DNA of 5,090 bases from an uncultured Eggerthellaceae bacterium (GTDB lineage: Bacteria; Actinomycetota; Coriobacteriia; Coriobacteriales; Eggerthellaceae): NCBI GenBank assembly GCA_946626265.1, contig CAMOUE010000161.1, forward strand, positions 1-5,090, read 5' to 3'. Position numbers and translations under genes: made by a program. The notes under the pieces are model-generated. The model saw only the letters and a program-made list of their open reading frames with translations. It did not search any database and was not told the DNA's origin. Each line of letters opens with the position of its first letter. Position 1 is the first letter of the stretch. Positions 1 to 3,855 of the stretch are shown here, piece after piece.

Positions 1-20
1 TGAGCGGTGATTTCAGTCAC
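1..20 (-). CDS. atpA: ATP synthase F1 subunit alpha, first codons only (partial)
   Basis: Only the first six complete codons are in the window, reading (M)TEITA before the left edge. That matches the usual beginning of F1 alpha subunits and the expected position after atpH. The start is taken as GTG at 20-18 because a strong GGAGG (34-30) lies 9 nt upstream. An in-frame ATG at 26-24 would leave only 3 nt after the GGAGG and is less likely. The gene starts 21 nt after the atpH stop, so it should be co-transcribed with the Fo genes. The alpha subunit would form the non-catalytic nucleotide-binding half of the F1 hexamer. The identification rests on context and a very short peptide. Confidence 0.72.
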
Positions 21-27
21 TAGCATT

Positions 28-39
28 CACCTCCCTTTT
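28..39 (-). promoter_or_regulatory. Shine-Dalgarno site of atpA
   Basis: The minus strand reads AAAAGGGAGGTG here, a near-perfect anti-16S match. It sits between the atpH stop and the GTG at 20-18 and is the reason for choosing that GTG over the ATG at 26-24. Confidence 0.7.
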
Positions 40-41
40 CG

Positions 42-599
42 TTACTTCTTGAGCGTTTCGCGGGTCTTCTCGACCTGCGTCAGAAGGCTGGCGTCGAGAC
101 GCTCGTCCTTCGTGCTCATGATTATGCCGCCCAAGATGGACTTGTCGACGCGCTCGTTGAGCACGATCGTCTTGCCCGATTCGGAGCCGGCCTTTTTCTT
201 GATGAGGTCGCGCAGGTGGTCGTCGAGCTCGACGGCGGTCGTGACGTCCACGACCATCATGTTGAGCTCGTCGTTCATGCGCTCCTCGATACCGTCCGCC
301 ACGCGCGACAGATAATCGAGCTCGCCGCGTTCTGCCATAAGGGCAATGACACTTACCAGCGCGGGGCTGGCCTGTGAAAATACGTCGCGTGCAATACTCG
401 CCTTCTGCTCGGGCGTGTAGCCCGGATCCTTCAACGTGGCGTCGAGATCGGCGTTGCCGCGGATGGCGGCAACAATCGTCTTCGCCTCGTTGCAGACGCG
501 CAATACGCCTTCCGGACCACCGTCATTCTTCACCGCTTCGAAAAGAAGCGACGTGTACGTGGCGATCTGTTCTTTGACGACTAGGCGATTAGTTGGCAT
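42..599 (-). CDS. atpH: ATP synthase F1 subunit delta
   Basis: 185-residue delta (OSCP-type) subunit, which sits on top of the F1 head and holds the peripheral b-subunit stalk to it. The length is normal for the family (about 180). The N-terminal two thirds looks like the helical domain (about residues 5-105). The C-terminal part carries the family signature: SILGGIIMSTKDERLDASL at residues 154-172, followed by a short helix ending in lysines. The start is the ATG at 599-597, and this ATG overlaps the atpF stop in the 11-base string ATGCCAACTAA. A frame open further upstream to 653 would run inside atpF and has no Shine-Dalgarno site. Only a weak GAGG (615-612) lies 12 nt before the chosen start, so translation is probably coupled to atpF. 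Neighbours are atpF and atpA, in the standard order. Confidence 0.95.
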   Translation of the reverse strand: MPTNRLVVKEQIATYTSLLFEAVKNDGGPEGVLRVCNEAKTIVAAIRGNADLDATLKDPGYTPEQKASIARDVFSQASPALVSVIALMAERGELDYLSRVADGIEERMNDELNMMVVDVTTAVELDDHLRDLIKKKAGSESGKTIVLNERVDKSILGGIIMSTKDERLDASLLTQVEKTRETLKK

Positions 600-1203
600 T
601 GAAACTGCCCGCCTCGTTGATATAGCGCTCGATGATGGCGCGATGATCGGCATCGCTCAGGTCGGATCCGACCAGTCGCGAAGCGACATCGACGGAGAGG
701 TCGGCGACGGAGCTCTGCAGCTCGTTCATGGCAGCCTTCTTCTCGGCCGCGATGGCGGTGCGCGCCTTCTCGATCATCGTAGCGGCTTCTTCCTCGGCCC
801 GTTTCTTGATGTTGGCCTCAACCGCTTCGCCCGTCTGCTTGGCATCTGCAATGATCTGCGATGCCTGAGCCTTTGCGTCTGCGAGCTGCTTCTGGTACTC
901 CGCGAGCACGCGCTCGGACTCGATGCGTGCCTCCTCGGACTTCTGCAGCGCCTCGGCAATCGTCTTCTCGCGCTTCTCGAGCATGCCCTCGAACATGGGC
1001 CAGCCGAACTTCGCGAGAATGATGACGAGGACAATGAAGGCGATGAGCATCGGCACCGTCTCGATCATGTCGGGAGCGATGACCGCGATACCCTCCTTCG
1101 GCTCCATGTCCGCAAACGCGAGCGCAGGGAAAGCAAACGAGGCGCTAGCGGCTGCACCGGTCAGTGCAAGCCAGGCCTTTGCTTTTTTCGCTCTGATGTC
1201 CAC
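589..1203 (-). CDS. atpF: ATP synthase Fo subunit b, with signal-peptide-like N-terminus
   Basis: 204-residue b subunit, the peripheral stalk that joins the membrane a subunit to delta and F1. The start is the GTG at 1203-1201 because AAGGAGG lies 7 nt upstream. An in-frame ATG at 1251, directly after the atpE stop, has no ribosome site and would add 16 charged and polar residues. From the GTG, residues 4-9 are basic (RAKKAK) and 11-31 are hydrophobic and Ala-rich, ending in AFA before Asp32, which resembles a Sec signal peptide. The usual membrane anchor follows at about 47-66, then FGWPMFEGMLEKRE (66-79), where b subunits enter the long charged helix. A coiled-coil stalk rich in Ala, Glu and Lys spans about 75-165. 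Typical b subunits are 155-175 residues, so the extra length is the N-terminal segment. The last 11 nt overlap atpH. Confidence 0.95.
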   Translation of the reverse strand: MDIRAKKAKAWLALTGAAASASFAFPALAFADMEPKEGIAVIAPDMIETVPMLIAFIVLVIILAKFGWPMFEGMLEKREKTIAEALQKSEEARIESERVLAEYQKQLADAKAQASQIIADAKQTGEAVEANIKKRAEEEAATMIEKARTAIAAEKKAAMNELQSSVADLSVDVASRLVGSDLSDADHRAIIERYINEAGSFNAN

Positions 1204-1210
1204 TGAGTAA

Positions 1211-1217
1211 CCTCCTT
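1211..1217 (-). promoter_or_regulatory. Shine-Dalgarno site deciding the atpF start
   Basis: The minus strand carries AAGGAGG, followed by 7 nt and then GTG at 1203. It lies inside the reading frame that could extend back to ATG 1251, so it argues that atpF begins at the GTG, 48 nt after the atpE stop. Confidence 0.8.
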
Positions 1218-1251
1218 GTGCCTTAACGGATTTCTTTTCCGGAAAGGTCAT

Positions 1252-1470
1252 TTAGATGATGAATACAAGGACGAAGCCCAGCAGGGCGAGTGCCTCGGCC
1301 AGAGCGGCGCCGAGGATGAAGTTGGTGAACAGACGGCCGGCGAGTTCGGGCTGGCGAGCGGTGCCGACGCAAGCGCCATAGCAGGCGATGCCGATGCCGA
1401 TGCCAGGGCCGATGGCGCCGAGGCCGTAGCCGACGAGCTTCAGGGCTGCGAGTACGATGGTAGTTTCCAC
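1252..1470 (-). CDS. atpE: ATP synthase Fo subunit c (rotor ring)
   Basis: 72-residue c subunit, the hairpin membrane protein that forms the rotating ring of Fo. The start is the GTG at 1470-1468, 5 nt after AAGGAGG. The frame stays open back to an ATG at 1533, but that would add a charged 21-residue tail unlike any c subunit I know. Helix 1 (about 5-34) has the glycine-rich packing motif GAIGPGIGIG (18-27). The polar loop is ARQPE (38-42), which contacts gamma/epsilon. Helix 2 (about 48-72) carries the ion-binding carboxylate Glu59 in LAEAL. Aligned by eye to the Na+-binding Ilyobacter ring, the Na+ ligands Gln, Ser, Thr and Tyr are replaced by Ile26, Ala60, Leu61 and Leu64, so proton coupling is inferred. 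Cys30 and Cys34 in helix 1 are unusual. Confidence 0.97.
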   Translation of the reverse strand: METTIVLAALKLVGYGLGAIGPGIGIGIACYGACVGTARQPELAGRLFTNFILGAALAEALALLGFVLVFII

Positions 1471-1475
1471 GATTT

Positions 1476-1482
1476 CCTCCTT
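1476..1482 (-). promoter_or_regulatory. Shine-Dalgarno site deciding the atpE start
   Basis: The minus strand carries AAGGAGG in an AAAAGGAGGAAATC context, 5 nt before GTG 1470. It is one of the strongest ribosome sites in the window, fitting the need for many c subunits per complex, and it fixes the start at the GTG. Confidence 0.8.
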
Positions 1483-1530
1483 TTGCCGTCTCCTCGCTTC
1501 CCGCTCGGAGACACCGGTTTTACTATGTTC

Positions 1531-1555
1531 CATCGGCCGTGGAATTCAACCGATG
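1531..1555 (-). repeat. Inverted repeat (6-bp stem) in the atpB-atpE intergenic region
   Basis: CATCGG at 1531-1536 is matched by CCGATG at 1550-1555 with a 13-nt loop. It could form a hairpin in the mRNA about 60 nt upstream of the atpE start. No T-run follows on the minus strand, so it does not look like a complete terminator. The function is unknown. Confidence 0.4.
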
Positions 1556-1569
1556 TAACCAAATGTCAG

Positions 1570-1590
1570 GCGCTTTTCGGGGCAAAGCGC
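1570..1590 (-). repeat. Inverted repeat (7-bp stem) just after atpB
   Basis: GCGCTTT at 1570-1576 pairs perfectly with AAAGCGC at 1584-1590 around a 7-nt loop. The hairpin begins 15 nt after the atpB stop on the minus strand. There is no U-tract after it, so it is more likely an RNA-stability, processing or attenuation element than a full terminator. That role is inference. Confidence 0.45.
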
Positions 1591-1605
1591 AAGCCCGCAG
1601 GTGAC

Positions 1606-2412
1606 CTAGTGCGAAGACGTCGCCAGGTTGATGTACACCGCCGTCAGGATGGTGAACACGTACGCTTGGAGGAACGCGACCAGCGTCTCGAGCGCGTACA
1701 TGAAGACCTCGAAGGCCAGCCAGACGATGGACAGGCCGCCGATTGCGCCGGCGCCGTTGATGGCAGCCAGCAGGAACGTCGATGCGAACAGCGCGAACAC
1801 GCCGAGGGCCATGTGGCCGGCGAACATGTTGCCGTAAAGTCGGACGGCCAGCGTGAGAACGCGGATGACCAGCGAGACGAACTCGAACACCCAGATGATG
1901 GGAACCATGGGAGCCGGCAGGCCGGAGGGGGCGATGGACTTGATGTAGCCCCAGCCGCCATGGGCCTTGACGCCCCAGTAGTTGAAGTACACGAACGAGA
2001 CGATGGACAGCGCCCAGGTGATCTGGATGGAGCCGGTCGCGGCCTTCGACCCCGGAATGAGGCCGATGAAGTTCGAGATGAGGATGAAGAAGAACAGCGT
2101 GGCGAGAAGCGGGACGTGCTTCTTGTAGCCGTGGCCGATCGTGCCCTCGCCGATGGAGTTGCGCACCATCTGGTAGCCGTATTCGACCATGTTGACGAAC
2201 TTGCTGTTCGGCACAAGTGTGAGCTTGCGGCCGGCGACCATGACGACGGCAAGCACGATTACCCAAACGAGGGCAGCGTAGAGCATGTACTGCGTGATGC
2301 CGAAGCCGCTGTTTCCGAACTCGATGACGAACGCCGAGTCGAACGAAGCCTGCAGCTCAGGCACCAGTTCGTTCAGCATCTCGATCGGGTTAGTCAATGT
2401 CAGAGGATCCAC
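1606..2412 (-). CDS. atpB: ATP synthase Fo subunit a (ion channel)
   Basis: 268-residue a subunit, the membrane stator that forms the two proton half-channels beside the c-ring. The diagnostic motif is LTLAVRLYGNMFAGH (186-200). Arg191 is the essential arginine (E. coli Arg210) and Glu177 matches E. coli Glu196. The His/Glu channel pair is swapped relative to E. coli: His200 takes the place of Glu219, and Glu242 that of His245. Gln249 in LQAYVF matches E. coli Gln252. About five or six hydrophobic segments are visible, near 40-60, 101-121, 131-146, 169-190, 203-232 and 236-262. The start is taken as GTG 2412-2410 with AAAAGGG 8 nt upstream; the open frame back to 2493 would overlap the preceding gene. 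The gene starts 25 nt after that gene's stop, so they are co-transcribed. The start is less certain than the identity. Confidence 0.96.
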   Translation of the reverse strand: MDPLTLTNPIEMLNELVPELQASFDSAFVIEFGNSGFGITQYMLYAALVWVIVLAVVMVAGRKLTLVPNSKFVNMVEYGYQMVRNSIGEGTIGHGYKKHVPLLATLFFFILISNFIGLIPGSKAATGSIQITWALSIVSFVYFNYWGVKAHGGWGYIKSIAPSGLPAPMVPIIWVFEFVSLVIRVLTLAVRLYGNMFAGHMALGVFALFASTFLLAAINGAGAIGGLSIVWLAFEVFMYALETLVAFLQAYVFTILTAVYINLATSSH

Positions 2413-2437
2413 GATCTTTTCCCTTTTCTCTTCCCGT

Positions 2438-2719
2438 TTACTTCCGCATGTTCTTGGAAATGCCGAAAGCGACCGCCGCGACCACCAGGCCACCTGCGGC
2501 CCCGAGCGTGAACGGCACCGCGAAATCCCGCGCGGCCATCACGCAGATGATCACCGCCGCGGCAAGGATGACAAGAGAGAGAAGCACCCCGAGCAACAGG
2601 GACCCCGCATGTCCGAAATTGCTGGTCGGAGTGGCCATACGGGCCTTGTTCATGCCAAAGACGAGCGGGCCGAAGCTCCCTACGCCGACGACGATGCCGA
2701 TCAGAATCGCTACGAACAT
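2438..2719 (-). CDS. Small three-helix membrane protein in the atpI position
   Basis: 93 residues, with three hydrophobic segments at about 2-22, 39-62 and 69-88, joined by short loops with Lys/Arg and ending in the basic tail SKNMRK. No catalytic motif is visible. It is the first gene of the atp operon, 25 nt before atpB. In many bacteria that place is held by AtpI, a poorly conserved membrane protein linked to c-ring assembly and Mg2+ supply. I cannot recognise AtpI sequence motifs here, and at 93 residues it is shorter than many AtpI proteins, so the role is inferred from position and topology only. The start is ATG 2719-2717. AAGG lies too close (1 nt), while AGGA is 12 nt upstream, so initiation looks weak. 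The reading frame is otherwise intact, with long hydrophobic stretches that a shadow frame would not be expected to give. Confidence 0.75.
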   Translation of the reverse strand: MFVAILIGIVVGVGSFGPLVFGMNKARMATPTSNFGHAGSLLLGVLLSLVILAAAVIICVMAARDFAVPFTLGAAGGLVVAAVAFGISKNMRK

Positions 2720-2866
2720 ACCTTGCTTTCATCCTGTACCGCAAAACGGCACGCTGCGACAAAACCTTATCAATGATAACGGATGCGCAACGATTCCGTA
2801 ACAAGCATGGAAAAAAGTTTCAAAGATTAACGTAAGCGGCTGAGACGGGCAGCTGAAAAGGCCGCG
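2720..2866 (-). promoter_or_regulatory. Candidate promoter/leader region of the atp operon
   Basis: This 147-nt gene-free gap lies between the dCMP deaminase stop and the atpI-like start. It is more AT-rich than the flanking genes. Its centre holds the 13-bp palindrome TTATCAATGATAA (2767-2779). On the minus strand this contains TATCAT, a 5-of-6 match to a -10 box. The TTGTTA that could serve as -35 is 20 nt upstream, too far for a standard sigma-70 promoter, so the call is tentative. A run of six A (2811-2816) gives T6 on the minus strand but has no good stem before it, so I see no convincing terminator after the deaminase gene. Read-through from rpiB-comEB is possible. Confidence 0.35.
2736..2752 (-). 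repeat. Small hairpin in the leader of the atp operon
   Basis: The minus strand reads GTGCCG-TTTTG-CGGTAC, a 6-bp stem with one G-T wobble and a 5-nt loop. It ends directly before the AGGATG that precedes the atpI-like start, so it could affect ribosome access. It is short and may be chance. Confidence 0.3.
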
Positions 2867-3316
2867 CTATTCAACGACGCGGTAGGGGATTCCGGCCTCG
2901 TCGAGCATGCCGAGCGACAGCTCGTCGGGGTACGGGTTGGCGTACACGATCTCCTCGATGCCCGCGTTTATGCACATCTTGGCGCACGTTATGCACGGTT
3001 GCGTCGTGATGTAGATCTTCGAGCCGCGAATGTCGATGCCGTAACGGGCCGCCTGGATGATGGCGTTCTGCTCGGCATGCAATCCGCGGCAGATCTCCTG
3101 TCGCTGTCCGGACGGGACGCCCATCTGCTCTCGCAGGCACCCGACCTCGGCGCAATGCGCCATGCCGCGCGGCACGCCGTTGTAGCCTGTGGCGAGGATG
3201 CGGTTCTCCTTCACGATGACGGCCCCGACAGCACGGCGCGTGCAGGTCGTGCGCGTGGAGACCTGCTTCGCCAACGCTGCGAAGTATTCGTCCCAAGACG
3301 GCCTCTCGTCAACCAT
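2867..3316 (-). CDS. comEB: Deoxycytidylate (dCMP) deaminase, ComEB type
   Basis: 149-residue zinc enzyme of the cytidine/deoxycytidylate deaminase fold, expected to convert dCMP to dUMP in the cytoplasm and so feed thymidylate synthesis. The zinc site is visible: His80 in LHAEQNA with the catalytic Glu82, and Cys108 and Cys111 in QPCITC. Additional conserved-looking Cys/His residues (Cys25, His54, Cys55, Cys60, Cys76) resemble the second metal site of dCMP deaminases and separate it from tRNA adenosine deaminase TadA. The SWDEYF start (7-12) and GYNGVPRG (44-51) are typical of the family. The ATG at 3316-3314 lies 6 nt after GGAG (3326-3323) and 3 nt after the rpiB stop, so it is translated from the same message as rpiB. 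The comEB name comes from the Bacillus homologue; a role in competence is not implied. Confidence 0.93.
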   Translation of the reverse strand: MVDERPSWDEYFAALAKQVSTRTTCTRRAVGAVIVKENRILATGYNGVPRGMAHCAEVGCLREQMGVPSGQRQEICRGLHAEQNAIIQAARYGIDIRGSKIYITTQPCITCAKMCINAGIEEIVYANPYPDELSLGMLDEAGIPYRVVE

Positions 3317-3319
3317 CGT

Positions 3320-3754
3320 CTACTCCAATGCCATGATCTTCGCCACGCGCCCGGCATGGCGTCCGCCTGCAAAGTCGGTTTCGAGGAACGCCTTCACGAT
3401 GGCGCGGTTCACCTCGTCGGACACGAACCGGCCCGATACGGTCACGACGTTCGCATCGTTGTGCTCGCGTGCGAGTTGGGCGAATTCCGGAGACGTCACG
3501 TTCGCTGCGCGGATGCCGTCCACCTTGTTGGCAGCAACCGCCATGCCGATTCCCGTCCCGCAAACCAAGACGCCGCGATCTGCCTCGCCGGAAACCACGT
3601 CCTTCGCGACAAGCTCGGCGAAATCGGGGTAGTCGACGCGCTCGTCGCTATCGGGACCGCGATCGATCACCTCGTGGCCAAGCTGCGCGAGATAGGGTTT
3701 GAGCAGCTCCTTCTCCTCGAACCCGGCATGGTCGCTTGCAATGCTGACTTTCAT
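3320..3754 (-). CDS. rpiB: Ribose-5-phosphate isomerase B
   Basis: 144-residue RpiB/LacA/LacB-family sugar-phosphate isomerase that interconverts ribulose 5-phosphate and ribose 5-phosphate in the pentose phosphate pathway. The active-site set is complete: Asp8-His9 in SDHAG, Cys65 and Thr67 in CGTGIG (65-70), His98 in REHND, and phosphate-binding Arg132 and Arg136 in GGRHAGR. Cys65 as the base places it with the cysteine type of RpiB rather than the Glu type of mycobacteria. The start is ATG 3754-3752, 6 nt after GGGAGG; an earlier in-frame ATG at 3781 lacks this. It is followed 3 nt later by the dCMP deaminase gene. A LacA/LacB galactose-6-phosphate isomerase is unlikely, because only one subunit is present and no lactose genes are nearby. 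Confidence 0.95.
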   Translation of the reverse strand: MKVSIASDHAGFEEKELLKPYLAQLGHEVIDRGPDSDERVDYPDFAELVAKDVVSGEADRGVLVCGTGIGMAVAANKVDGIRAANVTSPEFAQLAREHNDANVVTVSGRFVSDEVNRAIVKAFLETDFAGGRHAGRVAKIMALE

Positions 3755-3760
3755 GGCGTC

Positions 3761-3766
3761 CCTCCC
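3761..3766 (-). promoter_or_regulatory. Shine-Dalgarno site deciding the rpiB start
   Basis: The minus strand carries GGGAGG, 6 nt before ATG 3754. It selects this start over the in-frame ATG at 3781, which would add nine residues (MAACFGRDA) that are not part of the RpiB fold. Confidence 0.75.
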
Positions 3767-3789
3767 AAAACACGCTGCCACCTTGCCTC

Positions 3790-3795
3790 ATTATA
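3790..3795 (-). promoter_or_regulatory. Candidate -10 box for the rpiB transcript
   Basis: The minus strand carries TATAAT, a perfect -10 consensus in a GC-rich region. It lies 35 nt before the rpiB ATG and 4 nt after the glpK terminator stem. The matching -35 position would fall inside the terminator hairpin, and I see no good TTGACA there. It could equally be the AT-rich tail of the terminator. Confidence 0.4.
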
Positions 3796-3799
3796 TAGA

Positions 3800-3836
3800 G
3801 CGACGGCCCGTTTCACATGCAGAAACGGGCCGTCGC
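3800..3836 (-). terminator. Rho-independent-type terminator after glpK
   Basis: A perfect 15-bp inverted repeat (GCGACGGCCCGTTTC at 3800-3814, GAAACGGGCCGTCGC at 3822-3836) with a 7-nt loop begins 19 nt after the glpK stop. On the minus strand it is followed by TCTATATAAT. This is U-containing rather than a clean U-run, so termination may be partial. The stem is by far the strongest hairpin I found in the window. Confidence 0.8.
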
Positions 3837-3855
3837 GGAAACTCTTCGTCAAAAA

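Noticed and set aside
436..1206. A 256-codon plus-strand open frame
   Set aside because: It is antisense to atpF and the 5' part of atpH, both of which are well supported.
1204..1251. ATG at 1251 as the atpF start, directly abutting the atpE stop
   Set aside because: It has no Shine-Dalgarno site, while the GTG at 1203 has AAGGAGG at 7 nt and leaves a signal-like N-terminus.
1471..1533. ATG at 1533 as the atpE start
   Set aside because: It would add a highly charged 21-residue tail to a c subunit, and a strong ribosome site lies inside the extension.
1216..2511. A 431-codon open frame on the plus strand, the longest in the window
   Set aside because: It is exactly antisense to atpB and atpE, whose products are unmistakable. 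Its translation is rich in Asp, Glu, Arg and Gly with no domain pattern, as expected for a shadow frame in GC-rich DNA.
2829..2866. A possible terminator after the dCMP deaminase gene (GCGGC/GCCGC and GCTG/CAGC repeats)
   Set aside because: The stems are only 4-5 bp, compete with each other or have a long loop, and the T6 run is about 17 nt further on. Not good enough to call.
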